Shown here piece after piece: positions 16,695 through 25,991 of a stretch of DNA of 64,000 bases. Made by a program: the position numbers and the translations under genes. The notes beneath the pieces are model-generated. The model was not told the DNA's origin and ran no database searches. It saw nothing but the letters and a program-made list of their open reading frames with translations. Each line of letters opens with the position of its first letter. The stretch's first letter is position 1. The stretch comes from Flavobacterium endoglycinae (GTDB lineage Bacteria > Bacteroidota > Bacteroidia > Flavobacteriales > Flavobacteriaceae). Location: assembly GCF_017352115.1 (NCBI RefSeq), contig NZ_CP071448.1:2379001-2443000 (forward strand). Direction: 5' to 3'.

Positions 16695-17165
16695 CTATTC
16701 TACGACACAACTCGCATTATGCAAAACCGAAAAATTGCACGAATTAGCAATAAAACACAATTGATTTGCTTTTTGATGCAATTCTAAAGCCAATTCAACT
16801 TTATCTGGATTTGTAATTGTAACTTTTGGATTTAATCGAACTTCTGTAAAACGCCCGCTTCCGTCTGGATTTACTTCTAAGGTAGCTTCAGCGTTATCTG
16901 AATAACTGATGACTTCTATTCCGTTTTGGGAGCAGACATATAAGTATGACATCATGTGGCAGGAAACCAAACTGCTCAATAATAAATCTTCTGGATTGTA
17001 TAATTCTGGATCTCCTTTGAAGGCTTTGGCTGCTGAAACGTCTAAAACTGGTTTTCCTTCAATTTGAATTTGATGGCTTTTACTATAGAATCTTTTAGAT
17101 GAATCTTCTTGATTTTGTTTTGAAGTCCAGTTTAATTTTGCTTTGAATAGATGTTTAAACGCCAT
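16695..17165 (-). CDS. OsmC/Ohr family peroxidase-like protein
   Basis: A 156-residue OsmC-family protein; characterised members reduce organic hydroperoxides with two redox cysteines. Both are present, in SSLVSCHMMSY and ANSCNFSVL. I start it at 17165 (MAFKHLFKAKLNW); a longer frame from 17309 would run back through an inverted-repeat element (17176-17264) and a terminator, so its extra 48 residues cannot be real. The conserved acidic and proline residues of NPEDLLLSSL are also present. It is a single gene, and the substrate is not known. Confidence 0.88.
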   Translation of the reverse strand: MAFKHLFKAKLNWTSKQNQEDSSKRFYSKSHQIQIEGKPVLDVSAAKAFKGDPELYNPEDLLLSSLVSCHMMSYLYVCSQNGIEVISYSDNAEATLEVNPDGSGRFTEVRLNPKVTITNPDKVELALELHQKANQLCFIANSCNFSVLHNASCVVE

Positions 17166-17175
17166 AATTTTTTCT

Positions 17176-17264
17176 GCCACGAATTCACGAATTAATATAG
17201 ATTGAGATAAATGAAAAAATCTAATTTCACAAATTTCATAATCTAAAATTCGTGAATTCATGGC
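17176..17264. repeat. Inverted-repeat element, copy 1
   Basis: GCCACGAATTCACGAATT (17176-17193) and AATTCGTGAATTCATGGC (17247-17264) form 18-bp terminal inverted repeats around 53 bp of AT-rich DNA. The same termini bound elements at 26137-26243 and 61490-61674. Between genes; no protein inside. Confidence 0.7.
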
Positions 17265-17272
17265 TAAAAAAC

Positions 17273-17306
17273 AAAAAACCTCAAAAGCAATTAACTTTCG
17301 AGGTTT
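17273..17306 (-). terminator. Terminator of the ara operon (after galM)
   Basis: Minus strand: AAACCTCGAAAG pairs with CTTTTGAGGTTT (17295-17306 and 17276-17287) around a 7-base loop, followed by TTTTTTG. Confidence 0.85.
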
Positions 17307-17340
17307 CATAGAGAACTAAACTAGTAAACAAATTCTAAAA

Positions 17341-18525
17341 CTATTTCTTTACTGAGAATTTAAAGGTAGTTTTAGTCTTATAATTTTCTCCCGGGTTTAA
17401 AACCGTTGTTGGGAAATTTTTCTGGTTTGGAGAATCTGGATAATGTTCTGTTTCTAGACATAATCCTGTTCTGTGGGCAAACGTTCCTCCATTTGGCATT
17501 GGCAATGTTCCGTCTAGGAAATTTCCAGAGTAGAACTGAATTCCAGGTTCGTCTGTTGTCATTTCCATAACTCTTCCGCTTGCTTCGTGGTATACTTTTG
17601 CAATGATTGTTTTTCCTTTTTCAGGATTGTTCAGTACCCAGCAATGATCGTAACCTTTTCCTCTTTCTAATTGCTCGTTTTTAGCATTGATGTCTTTTCC
17701 AATTAATTTTGGAGTTCTGAAATCGAAAGGCGTACCTGCAACATCATCTAATTTTCCTGTTGGAATCAAAGTCGCGTCTACTGGAACTAATTTATCTGCA
17801 TTTAAAGTCAATTCGTGATCTAAGATTGTTTTGGTAAAATCTCCAGACAAGTTGAAATAGGAATGTTGTGTTAAGTTAACCACTGTTTTCTTGTCAGTTG
17901 TTGCTTCATACAAAACTTCTAGTTGATTATCGTTTGTCAAGGTATAAGTTACAAAAACTTTAAGATTTCCTGGATATCCTTCTTCCATATCCTTACTTAC
18001 ATAAGATAATTTTAAAGAAGCCGTATCTCCAGATTTAACCTCATCTGCTTTCCAGACTACGTTGAAAAATCCTTGCGGACCTCCGTGCAAAGCATTTGGC
18101 GCATTGTTAATGGCTAACTGATATTCTTTTCCATCTAATGAAAATTTACCTTTTGCAATTCGGTTTCCGAATCTTCCAATCAAAGCTCCAAAAAATGGGT
18201 TTTCTTTTTCGTATTGTGCCAAAGAACTGAATCCAATTACTACATTTTCAGAAACACCAGTTTTATTTGGTACTTTTAAATCTGTAATTCTTCCTCCAAA
18301 AGTGATGATGTCAACTTCCATCCCATTTTGGTTTTTCAGTTTATAACTCTCGACTTTTTGACCTTTAGCGGTTGTTCCGTACTCTGATTTTTCGATTGTA
18401 ACTTGTGCTTTCTTATCTGAAGAAACTGTAGCTTCATCCATTTTTTTATCGTTTTTGCATTGAACAGAAATTGCGGACAGACTTAATAGGCTTATCCCGA
18501 AAATACAACGTTTTAATACATTCAT
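17341..18525 (-). CDS. galM: Aldose 1-epimerase, lipoprotein form
   Basis: Mutarotase that interconverts alpha and beta anomers of aldoses such as L-arabinose or galactose. The 394-residue protein starts with a lipoprotein signal (MNVLKRCIFGISLLSLSA, lipobox SVQC with cysteine 23), so unlike the cytoplasmic copy at 38,180 it acts in the periplasm or on the outer membrane. Catalytic-site segments are visible: the histidine of ALHGGPQGF, the second histidine in NLTQHSYFNLSG and the glutamate in LETEHYPDSPNQ. It closes the araB-araD-araA-galM series and probably prepares arabinose anomers released by the GH43/GH51 enzymes. A terminator lies 35 bases beyond its stop. Confidence 0.92.
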   Translation of the reverse strand: MNVLKRCIFGISLLSLSAISVQCKNDKKMDEATVSSDKKAQVTIEKSEYGTTAKGQKVESYKLKNQNGMEVDIITFGGRITDLKVPNKTGVSENVVIGFSSLAQYEKENPFFGALIGRFGNRIAKGKFSLDGKEYQLAINNAPNALHGGPQGFFNVVWKADEVKSGDTASLKLSYVSKDMEEGYPGNLKVFVTYTLTNDNQLEVLYEATTDKKTVVNLTQHSYFNLSGDFTKTILDHELTLNADKLVPVDATLIPTGKLDDVAGTPFDFRTPKLIGKDINAKNEQLERGKGYDHCWVLNNPEKGKTIIAKVYHEASGRVMEMTTDEPGIQFYSGNFLDGTLPMPNGGTFAHRTGLCLETEHYPDSPNQKNFPTTVLNPGENYKTKTTFKFSVKK

Positions 18526-18562
18526 AAATGATAGTTTTTTGGTTTGTAAAAGGTTAAATGTT

Positions 18563-18644
18563 AGATGTAAAATGTCAGATGCGAAATTTAATCATTTTAA
18601 AAATGTAAAATTTACCTTTTTAAGATTTTTCACATTTTACATCT
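18563..18644 (-). other. Stem-loop between araA and galM
   Basis: AGATGTAAAATGT (18563-18575) and ACATTTTACATCT (18632-18644) are perfect 13-bp inverted repeats in the 140-bp gap. No T run follows the closing arm, so an mRNA-processing or stability element is more likely than a terminator. Confidence 0.5.
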
Positions 18645-18665
18645 TACAAATTACATTTTACTGCT

Positions 18666-20174
18666 TTACAGGCCGTGTTGGAATAAATGAAAATAGGCTT
18701 CGTTGGCATTAATTTTATCTTTAAACTCTCTTACTGTTGTTTTCTCATCAATTACCAATAATTCGATTCCTGCGATGTCTGCGAAATCTTCCATATATTC
18801 TGTTGTAATTGACTGGCTGTAAACGGTATGGTGCGCCCCACCAGCTAAAATCCAAGCGGTTGCTGCCACTTCTAAATTTGGTTTACAATCCCAAAGAACG
18901 CGCGCCACTGGAAGTTTTGGTAATTCTGCCATTGGTTTTACTGCTTCAACTTCGTTCACGATTAAACGGAAACGAGTTCCTATATCAACTAACGAAACAT
19001 TGATCGCATCACCTGCAGGAGAGTTGAATACCAAACGAGCTGGATCTTCTTTTCCTCCAATTCCTAATGGATGCACTTCACAAGAAGGTTTTCCGTCAGC
19101 AATGGATGGACAGATTTCCAACATGTGAGAACCTAAAACATATGATTTCTGTGGTGTAAAGTGGTATGTATAATCTTCCATGAAAGAAGTTCCGCCTTCT
19201 AAACCAACACACATTACTTTTAAAGCTCTAACCATTGCAGCGGTTTTCCAGTCTCCTTCGCCGCCAAAACCATAACCATCGGCCATTAATCTTTGTGTAG
19301 CGATTCCTGGCAATTGTTTCCAAACCCCAAGGTTTTCAAATGTATCTGTAAAAGCTCCGAATCCTCCTTCTTCAAGGAAAGCTCTTAATCCTAATTCGAT
19401 TTTTGCAGCTTCCACTAAAGAACTTCTTTGCGCGCCGCCTTCTTTTAAAGAATCGGTTAAGTTATAAGAAGACTCATAAACGGCTAATAAATCAGCCAAT
19501 TGTTTGTCTGTTACTTTTTCGATATGTTTGGTTACATCTGAAGAATCGTATCCATTTACTGAAACTCCAAAACGAATTTGAGCTTCTACCTTATCACCTT
19601 CTGTAACGGCAACTTCACGCATATTGTCTCCAATACGAGCCACTTTTAAGTTTTGAAGTTCGTCCCATCCAAGAGCAACTCTTGACCAGATTCCTAATTG
19701 TTTTTGAACTCTTTGATCTTCCCAATGTCCAACTACAACTTTACGTTTTTTACGCAAACGAGACATGATGAAACCAAATTCACGATCTCCATGAGCCGAT
19801 TGGTTTAAGTTCATGAAATCCATATCGATGCTTCCCCACGGAATTTCAGCATTGTATTGTGTATGTAAATGACATAATGGTTTTTTAAGGATATTTAATC
19901 CGCCAATCCACATTTTTGCTGGAGAAAAAGTATGCATCCAAGCAATAATTCCGATACAGTTTTTAGCGGAGTTTGCCGCCAGACATACATCTAAAATCTG
20001 CGAAGGCGATTTTACCACATCTTTATACACCACTTTTACCGGAATTGAAGATGAAGTGTCTAATCCTTTTGCTATTATTTGAGAATGTTCTGCTACTTTT
20101 CTAAGTGTTTCTTCACCGTATAATTCCTGGCTTCCTACTACAAACCATACTTCTTTTTGAGAAATGTCTATCAT
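18666..20174 (-). CDS. araA: L-arabinose isomerase
   Basis: Converts L-arabinose to L-ribulose in the cytoplasm using a divalent metal. The 502-residue protein (start [16 protein letters not shown] at 20174; an upstream ATG seven codons earlier adds residues lacking a family match) has the typical opening [15 protein letters not shown] and the conserved core [16 protein letters not shown] and [10 protein letters not shown], with the metal-site residues (E in GGEGDW, E in MEDY, and the histidines of GSHMLEICP and AGGAHHTVY). It is the third gene of araB-araD-araA-galM. The 172-bp gap before it contains many GTTTCAAG repeats. Full length, no anomalies. Confidence 0.97.
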   Translation of the reverse strand: MIDISQKEVWFVVGSQELYGEETLRKVAEHSQIIAKGLDTSSSIPVKVVYKDVVKSPSQILDVCLAANSAKNCIGIIAWMHTFSPAKMWIGGLNILKKPLCHLHTQYNAEIPWGSIDMDFMNLNQSAHGDREFGFIMSRLRKKRKVVVGHWEDQRVQKQLGIWSRVALGWDELQNLKVARIGDNMREVAVTEGDKVEAQIRFGVSVNGYDSSDVTKHIEKVTDKQLADLLAVYESSYNLTDSLKEGGAQRSSLVEAAKIELGLRAFLEEGGFGAFTDTFENLGVWKQLPGIATQRLMADGYGFGGEGDWKTAAMVRALKVMCVGLEGGTSFMEDYTYHFTPQKSYVLGSHMLEICPSIADGKPSCEVHPLGIGGKEDPARLVFNSPAGDAINVSLVDIGTRFRLIVNEVEAVKPMAELPKLPVARVLWDCKPNLEVAATAWILAGGAHHTVYSQSITTEYMEDFADIAGIELLVIDEKTTVREFKDKINANEAYFHLFQHGL

Positions 20175-20188
20175 TGTTTTGTTTATTT

Positions 20189-20340
20189 GTTTCAAGTTTT
20201 CTTTGTTTCAAGTTTTACGTTCTCAAAATGCCGAAAATCTTATTGTTATATTATTATTTTTGTTTTTGTTTGTTTCACGTTTCAAGTTTCAAGTTTCACG
20301 TTCCAACAACTTGAAACAAAAAAAACCTGAAACCTGAAAC
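20189..20340 (-). repeat. GTTTCAAG repeat tract between araD and araA
   Basis: GTTTCAAGTTTT occurs at 20189 and 20205, GTTTCAAG twice more in tandem from 20279, and the complement AACTTGAAAC at 20308-20317, with CCTGAAAC twice at 20325-20340. The copies can fold on each other into one large hairpin in the intercistronic RNA. Confidence 0.55.
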
Positions 20341-20346
20341 TAAAAA

Positions 20347-21048
20347 TTACTGTCCATAGTACGAATCTTTTCCGTGTTTACGGTTGTAATGTTTCTTTAT
20401 TAAGGAATCTTTTAATCTTGGTGCGTTTGGATTTATTTGTAAAGTCAGGTACGCCATTTCTGCCACGACTTCTAATACTTTGCTGTTGTAAACCGCTTTT
20501 GCCGCATTTTTTCCCCAAGCAAATGGCCCGTGATTTCCAATTAAAATCATTTCTACTTCTTCATAAGAAAGATTTTTTTCTTTGAAGCAATCCAAAATCT
20601 GAATTCCGGTATTGTGTTCGTAGTTTCCTTCAATCAGATGATCTGCCATCGGGGGCGCACACGGAATATCAGCTGTTAAATGATCGGCATGTGTAGTTCC
20701 GAAAATTGGAATATCCTGCTGTGATTGTGCCCACGCCACAGAATATGTTGCGTGCGTATGTGCGACTCCACCAATATTGGGCCAGTGTTTATACAAATAT
20801 GCATGTGTTTTGGTATCTGAAGATGGACGCAGATTTCCTTCGACAACATTGTTGTCAAAATCGACGATTACGATATCTTCAGGTTTTAAATCTTCGTAAG
20901 GAACGCCGCTTGGCTTAATGGCAAAAACACCATTTTTTCTGTCTACAGCGCTTACGTTTCCGAAAGTATACACCACCAAATTCAATGCATTTAACTGCAT
21001 ATTGGCTTCGTAACATTCTTGTTTTAAATCTTTATAAAGAGAACTCAT
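20347..21048 (-). CDS. araD: L-ribulose-5-phosphate 4-epimerase
   Basis: Converts L-ribulose 5-phosphate to D-xylulose 5-phosphate, which enters the pentose phosphate pathway. The 233-residue protein belongs to the class II aldolase/epimerase fold; zinc ligands are the histidines of VAHTHATYSVAW and a later histidine, and GNHGPFAWG is the conserved loop near residues 155-163. I start it at 21048 (MSSLYKDLKQEC); an earlier ATG would lie deeper in the araB coding end. Its start overlaps the araB stop by 17 bases, a sign of translational coupling. Confidence 0.96.
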   Translation of the reverse strand: MSSLYKDLKQECYEANMQLNALNLVVYTFGNVSAVDRKNGVFAIKPSGVPYEDLKPEDIVIVDFDNNVVEGNLRPSSDTKTHAYLYKHWPNIGGVAHTHATYSVAWAQSQQDIPIFGTTHADHLTADIPCAPPMADHLIEGNYEHNTGIQILDCFKEKNLSYEEVEMILIGNHGPFAWGKNAAKAVYNSKVLEVVAEMAYLTLQINPNAPRLKDSLIKKHYNRKHGKDSYYGQ

Positions 21049-22723
21049 TTTGAGAGATTTTAATAGTTGGATCTGCAAAAGCACTTAATTGTTCGTAAGC
21101 TATTAGCAGTTTATGATAAGCTGCCACTTTATCTAATTGAGGGAAATATTCTCCGTCAAAATCACTTCCGATTTTTTGGCTTGCTTCGATTACGTTTGGA
21201 TAAATTCCAGCTGCAACGGCTGCATAAATTGCCGCACCTAAAGCAGGAGTCTGGTCTGAAGCTGCCACTTTAATTGGCTTGTTTAAAACGTTGGCCAAAG
21301 TCTGCATGATAAAAGGTGATTTACGAGCAACACCACCAATTCCGATAACGCTATCGATTTTTACGCCTTCTTCTTCAAAACGGTCTACAATTTTCTTTGC
21401 TCCAAAACAGATTGCGTTTACTAAAGCTTTGAAAATATGAGGCGCTTTTGTTCCTAAAGATAAATTTGAAATCGCGCTTTTCACTTCCTGATTGGCATCT
21501 GGAGTTCTTCGTCCGTTAATCCAGTCTAAAGCAATTGGAAGACTTTCTGAAACTGGGATTTTCTCTGCTTCTTTGGTTAATTCAACAATTAATTTATCGC
21601 TGAATTCCTCTCTTAATTGTTCTTTTTGAGCGTCATTTAAAGTTGATGAAGAAGCTAATAAATGTTCTGTCGGCCACATTAATAATTCCTTGTACCAAGC
21701 CAATAAATCACCAAATGCCGATTGTCCTGCTTCCAGACCAATAAATCCTGGAATTACAGATCCGTCCACTTGACCGCAGATACCGCGAACGGTTTTTGTT
21801 CCTACTTCCTCATAAGAACCAACTAGGATATCGCAAGTTGAAGTTCCCATAACACGAACTAAAGTGTTCTCTTCGATTTTAGCTCCAACTGCCCCTGAAT
21901 GTGCGTCGAAAGTTCCAACAGCCACAACTGTATCTGTAGAAAGTCCTAAACGGTCTGCCCATTCTTTGCTTAATTTTCCAGCAACTAAATCTGAAGTATA
22001 TGTTTCATCGTATAAATTGCCACGTAAAGTCGCTAAATACGGATGTAATTTTTCTAAAAATTCAACTGGCGGTAATCCGTTCCAGTCTTCGTGCCACATG
22101 GCTTTGTGACCTGCTGCACAACGGCTTCTTTTGAAGGTTTTTAAATCTTTATCTTCAATTAATAAATACGTCATTAAATCGCAGTGCTCCATCCAAGTGT
22201 GAGCGGCATTTCTAACCGCTTCATCTTGTCTTGCAATGTGAAGGATTTTTGCCCAAAACCATTCCGAAGAATAAATTCCTCCAACGTATTTGGTCACGTC
22301 TTCTCCGCCCCAGCTTACTGCCAGTTCGTTGATTTCGTTTGCTTCATTTATTGCGGTGTGGTCTTTCCATAAAACCATCATGGCATTTGGGTTTTCTTCA
22401 AAACCTTTTGTCAATGCTAATGGCGTTCCATCTTTTGTAACTGGAACAGGTGAAGATCCGGTTGTGTCAATACAAATTCCGCGAACCAATGACGGATCAA
22501 CTTTACTTTCCTTTACAACATTTTGAATCGTAGTTTCCAGTCCTTCGATATGATCCAAAGGATGCTGGCGAAATTGGTTTATAGAGGCGTCACAATATTG
22601 CTTGTTTTTCCATCTTTTGTAATGAGAAACATTCGATGCCAGCTCCTGCCCATTTTCTGTGTCAATAAGCACCGCGCGAACAGAATCTGTTCCGTAGTCC
22701 AATCCTATTACATAATTTTTCAT
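21032..22723 (-). CDS. araB: Ribulokinase
   Basis: Phosphorylates L-ribulose with ATP. The 563-residue FGGY-family kinase opens with the ATP-binding GLDYGTDSVRAVLID and shows the FGGY-type segments DTTGSSPVPV, the substrate-site GTFDAHSGAVGA (about residues 268-279) and, in the C-terminal half, GIGGVARKSPFIMQ and ALGAAIYAAVAAG. It is the first gene of the minus-strand araB-araD-araA-galM operon. The 167 bases upstream contain a consensus -7 box and two copies of the 21-bp palindrome proposed here as the AraR site, one covering the -33 region, which fits repression in the absence of arabinose. Confidence 0.97.
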   Translation of the reverse strand: MKNYVIGLDYGTDSVRAVLIDTENGQELASNVSHYKRWKNKQYCDASINQFRQHPLDHIEGLETTIQNVVKESKVDPSLVRGICIDTTGSSPVPVTKDGTPLALTKGFEENPNAMMVLWKDHTAINEANEINELAVSWGGEDVTKYVGGIYSSEWFWAKILHIARQDEAVRNAAHTWMEHCDLMTYLLIEDKDLKTFKRSRCAAGHKAMWHEDWNGLPPVEFLEKLHPYLATLRGNLYDETYTSDLVAGKLSKEWADRLGLSTDTVVAVGTFDAHSGAVGAKIEENTLVRVMGTSTCDILVGSYEEVGTKTVRGICGQVDGSVIPGFIGLEAGQSAFGDLLAWYKELLMWPTEHLLASSSTLNDAQKEQLREEFSDKLIVELTKEAEKIPVSESLPIALDWINGRRTPDANQEVKSAISNLSLGTKAPHIFKALVNAICFGAKKIVDRFEEEGVKIDSVIGIGGVARKSPFIMQTLANVLNKPIKVAASDQTPALGAAIYAAVAAGIYPNVIEASQKIGSDFDGEYFPQLDKVAAYHKLLIAYEQLSAFADPTIKISQNEFSL

Positions 22724-22745
22724 TCGTATTTATTTAAAATATTGA

Positions 22746-22753
22746 CAAATATA
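22746..22753 (-). promoter_or_regulatory. -7 element of araB promoter
   Basis: Minus-strand TATATTTG fits TAnnTTTG; its -33 region falls inside the palindrome at 22769-22789. Start codon about 23 bases downstream. Confidence 0.65.
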
Positions 22754-22768
22754 ATTATAAAAAAATTA

Positions 22769-22789
22769 TAAGTGTTTAAAAAACACTTA
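22769..22789. promoter_or_regulatory. AraR-type operator, araB site 1
   Basis: Perfect 9-bp arms TAAGTGTTT / AAACACTTA around AAA. It is the best copy of the TAARTGT-N7-ACAYTTA motif in the window and overlaps the predicted -33 region of araB. Confidence 0.75.
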
Positions 22790-22858
22790 ATATGGTTGTG
22801 CGTCTCGATTTTTTACAAAAAATGCATTAAAACGAAGATTTTGGATCAAAACAAAAAA

Positions 22859-22879
22859 CAAATGTTAATGTTACATTTA
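22859..22879. promoter_or_regulatory. AraR-type operator, araB site 2
   Basis: CAAATGT-N7-ACATTTA, 13 of 14 fixed positions, centred 90 bp upstream of site 1 and just beyond the stop of the GH51 gene. Paired sites suggest cooperative binding or looping. Confidence 0.6.
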
Positions 22880-22890
22880 TTATGTTGCGA

Positions 22891-24876
22891 TTATTTCATC
22901 TTAATTTTCAAAACAGTTACAGAATAAGGAGCAAAATCGTATTGAACTTTGCTTCCATTAACTTTAAACTGGTTCTCTTTTGGACTGATTTTGGTTGGCG
23001 CTGCAAATGAATTTTCGTCATTTAATCCGTCTCCTTTCAACGTAACCGCTGTTCCTTTTGAGTCTAATTTTGCTCCTTTAAAATCAATTGATGCATTTTG
23101 AGATGAAGCCGAAGTGTTTACGATTTTCAGAATTACTTCTTTCGTATTTACATCTTTTACTGCAGAAGCAAACAAATCATTTTGTCCTGTAATGGCTTTT
23201 CCATCTTTTGTAATGCTTAATAAATCTGTTCCTTTATGGTTTGAAAACAGTTTTTGCACATAATAATTTGGTGTTCCAAATGATTGCAAATTGTTGAACC
23301 AAATCATATCAGGTGTCCATTGCCAGCCTTCTTCATGAGCTAATAATGGTGCATAAGAGGTTAAATGAACTACCTCAGCATTACGCTCCATTCCGGTCAT
23401 GAAAGCGGCTTCAGAAAAAGCACATTCCCAGTTGTTTTTGTTGTCTGGACTTGCAATTGCTACACTTTGTGCCGCATATTCTCCTGCAAATATTTTGGGA
23501 CCTTTACGGTCATAACTGTCATAACGGGTTGCATTTTTACGAAACCAAGCTGGGTCTTTGTAATAATGTTCGTCTACAATTTCTGCATTTAGTTTTTTAA
23601 GTTCCTTCATTCCATAATCAAAGAAATCTCCATCAGGGAAAGGTCCTGTTCCTGAAACAATTGTGATGTTTGGATATTTATTTTTAATTGCTTTTTCGAA
23701 TACTTTAAAACGTTCAATATAATCTGGTCCCCACTGTTCATTTCCAACTCCAATAAATTTTAAGTTGAATGGTTTTGGGTGTCCCATATCGGCTCTTACT
23801 TTTCCCCAAGCGGTTTCTGTTCCGCCGTTTGCGAATTCAATTAAATCTAATGCGTCTTGAACGTAAGGGTCGATTTGATCCATTGGAACTAATTGTCCTG
23901 TATTAAACTGACAGGCCATTCCACAGCTTAAAATTGGAAGCGGAGAAGCGCCAATATCTTCTGAAAGCTGGAAATATTCAAAGAATCCCAATCCGAAACT
24001 TTGGAAATAATCTGGAGCTGGTCGATGTGAAAATTCCATATTCCAACGGTTTACAGCTGTTTCTCTGTCTTCTACTTTTCCAACCGATTTTTTCCATTGG
24101 TAACGTTCTGCCAAAGTTCTTCCTTCTACAATACAACCACCTGGGAAGCGTAAAAATCCTGGTTTTAAATCGTATAATAATTGCACTAAATCTTTACGAA
24201 GCCCATTTTTTCTTCCTGCCCAAGTATCTTCTGGAAACAAGGAAATATTATCTAAATCAATTACTCCATTTCCTTCGAAAGTGATTTTTAATTTTGCTTT
24301 GGCTTCTGTTGCGGTTGAAGTTAATTGAGCCGAATAATTTGACCAATCTTTTGAGGTTGGAACAACCGAAGTTTCTCCCAAGACTTTGTGGTCTTTATCA
24401 ATAAATTGAAATTTAATTTTAGAAATATTACCTGAAATTTTAGCCGCTTTTAAAGTCAGATTGTATTTCAAATCTTTCTTGATTCCCATTCCTCTGAAAC
24501 CTTCGTTTATCAACTGATATCCATTCGCATCGTTAATGGTAACTCGGCAATAATTATGATTGGTTCCTTGTTGGGAATATTGAATTACGTTTGCAATTCC
24601 AGATTGCTGGTTTAATTTATGGCGGTCACTGTTGGGTTCATTCCATCCCATCATCGGAAACAAAAATTCAAACGATCTGTTTTTGATCATTTCGGCATAT
24701 AATCCTCCGTCGGCAGCAAAATTGATGTCTTCAAAAAACACTCCGTACATGGTTGGCTGAATTTTGGTAATCGATTTGGAAGCATCTACTTCAAGGTTGT
24801 TTTTTTGTGCCGATGTGTATATGCTTGTCAACATCGCTCCGAAAAGGGTAATTTTGGTAATAAAATTGGTATTCAT
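22891..24876 (-). CDS. GH51 alpha-L-arabinofuranosidase (large, with CBM-like domain)
   Basis: Releases terminal L-arabinofuranose from arabinan or arabinoxylan side chains. The 661-residue protein has a signal peptide (ITLFGAMLTSIYTSAQ) and is therefore periplasmic or surface-exposed. After the opening PTMYGVFFEDINFAADG comes a carbohydrate-binding-like beta region (about 110-215), then the GH51 barrel: LRFPGGCIVEG, the acid/base glutamate in IGVGNEQWG and the predicted nucleophile glutamate in VDEHYYKDPAWF, and a C-terminal beta domain ending YDFAPYSVTVLKIK. It is the last glycosidase of the locus, directly before the operators of araB. The second GH51 (28,088) is shorter and only distantly similar, so the two probably differ in linkage or chain preference. 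Confidence 0.93.
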   Translation of the reverse strand: MNTNFITKITLFGAMLTSIYTSAQKNNLEVDASKSITKIQPTMYGVFFEDINFAADGGLYAEMIKNRSFEFLFPMMGWNEPNSDRHKLNQQSGIANVIQYSQQGTNHNYCRVTINDANGYQLINEGFRGMGIKKDLKYNLTLKAAKISGNISKIKFQFIDKDHKVLGETSVVPTSKDWSNYSAQLTSTATEAKAKLKITFEGNGVIDLDNISLFPEDTWAGRKNGLRKDLVQLLYDLKPGFLRFPGGCIVEGRTLAERYQWKKSVGKVEDRETAVNRWNMEFSHRPAPDYFQSFGLGFFEYFQLSEDIGASPLPILSCGMACQFNTGQLVPMDQIDPYVQDALDLIEFANGGTETAWGKVRADMGHPKPFNLKFIGVGNEQWGPDYIERFKVFEKAIKNKYPNITIVSGTGPFPDGDFFDYGMKELKKLNAEIVDEHYYKDPAWFRKNATRYDSYDRKGPKIFAGEYAAQSVAIASPDNKNNWECAFSEAAFMTGMERNAEVVHLTSYAPLLAHEEGWQWTPDMIWFNNLQSFGTPNYYVQKLFSNHKGTDLLSITKDGKAITGQNDLFASAVKDVNTKEVILKIVNTSASSQNASIDFKGAKLDSKGTAVTLKGDGLNDENSFAAPTKISPKENQFKVNGSKVQYDFAPYSVTVLKIKMK

Positions 24877-24978
24877 ATTTTTATTGTTTGTTCTGTGTAT
24901 TCGATTGTAACTTTCTGTACTTTTTTGATAATTAGAAGCCCGAAAAATTAGGTAAATTAGGCTTCATTATCCTGTATT

Positions 24979-25959
24979 CTATTTTAAAACAGGCCACAAA
25001 TCAGCATCCCATTGCATTTCTTTGACTACTAGTTTTGGCGTTCCGTTAGTTTTCTTTTCGTAAGCGTGATAAAACATATAATCTTTCCCATCAAACGTAT
25101 AGGCGCTGTTATGGCCTACTCCAAAATAGTTTTCATCGCCTTGAATTACTAAACTTCCGCCACCTTGATCGAGCTGTTTTCCCTCTTTATCAACATAAGG
25201 TCCTGTTACATTTTTAGATCTTCCAACTACTACTTTATAAGTACTTTTTTCTCCGCGGCAGCATAAATCCCAAGAAAGAAATTGATAGTAATAACCATTT
25301 TTCTTAAAGATAAAAGGAGCCTCCAGTGCGCCATCACCTGGATCAGAATCTGGTAATTCGAAACTTCTTTTTCGCTTTGCGATTGTATGCCATTCTTGAG
25401 GCTGTGCAATTGATTTTAAATCTCGATTTAATTTTACCAATTTCAATCCTTCCCAAAAAGAACCGAAAGCAAGCCAAGGCGTGTTGTTTTCATCAAAGAC
25501 CAAATTTGGATCGATGGCGTTCCACATATCGCGATTGGGCTGCGATTGAATGACAATTCCTTGATCGATCCATTTGTAATTTTTGTCTTTTGGATCTAAA
25601 GTCGTATTAGTCGCAACACCAATCGCCGATGTATTTTTAGCGAAAGCTGAAACCGAATAATACAGATAGTATATGTTGTTATGAAATGAAATATCTGGCG
25701 CCCAAATATGATTTTTAAAATCGGCTGCAACGCCATCTGCCCAAACTGGTTTTTCGGCGAAAACCTGTGGTTCTTTGTTCCATTTTTTTAAATCTTTCGA
25801 ACTAAAAACGCTTATTCCGTTTCCTGTGCAATACAAATAATATGTGTCTTTTTGTTTGATGACTACCGGATCATGCACAACAATTTCTTGTGCCACAACC
25901 ACTGAAGTTATCAGCATCAAAAAAGCTGAAAGTGTATATTTTATGTTTTTGTAAACCAT
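24979..25959 (-). CDS. GH43 arabinanase/arabinofuranosidase
   Basis: Family 43 glycosidase, probably an arabinan endo-1,5-alpha-L-arabinosidase. With the start at 25959 (MVYKNIKYTLSAFLM) the 326 residues begin with a signal peptide ending VVVAQ. The five-bladed propeller catalytic residues are recognisable: aspartate in VVHDPVVIKQKDTYYLY, aspartate in NAIDPNLVFD and glutamate in ALEAPFIFKKNGYYY. VGHNSAYTFDGKDYMFYH, near the C-terminus, is also typical. A longer frame from 25995 adds residues that overlap a different small reading frame (25992-26120) and is not credible. Separated from the next glycosidase gene by almost 500 bp of repeats and a gene remnant. Confidence 0.92.
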   Translation of the reverse strand: MVYKNIKYTLSAFLMLITSVVVAQEIVVHDPVVIKQKDTYYLYCTGNGISVFSSKDLKKWNKEPQVFAEKPVWADGVAADFKNHIWAPDISFHNNIYYLYYSVSAFAKNTSAIGVATNTTLDPKDKNYKWIDQGIVIQSQPNRDMWNAIDPNLVFDENNTPWLAFGSFWEGLKLVKLNRDLKSIAQPQEWHTIAKRKRSFELPDSDPGDGALEAPFIFKKNGYYYQFLSWDLCCRGEKSTYKVVVGRSKNVTGPYVDKEGKQLDQGGGSLVIQGDENYFGVGHNSAYTFDGKDYMFYHAYEKKTNGTPKLVVKEMQWDADLWPVLK

Positions 25960-25991
25960 ATAAGTGATATAAGTAAATTTAAGTGCAAACC

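Noticed and set aside
17166..17309. N-terminal extension of the OsmC-family protein
   Set aside because: It crosses an inverted-repeat element and the terminator of the ara operon; the family-like start is the ATG at 17165.
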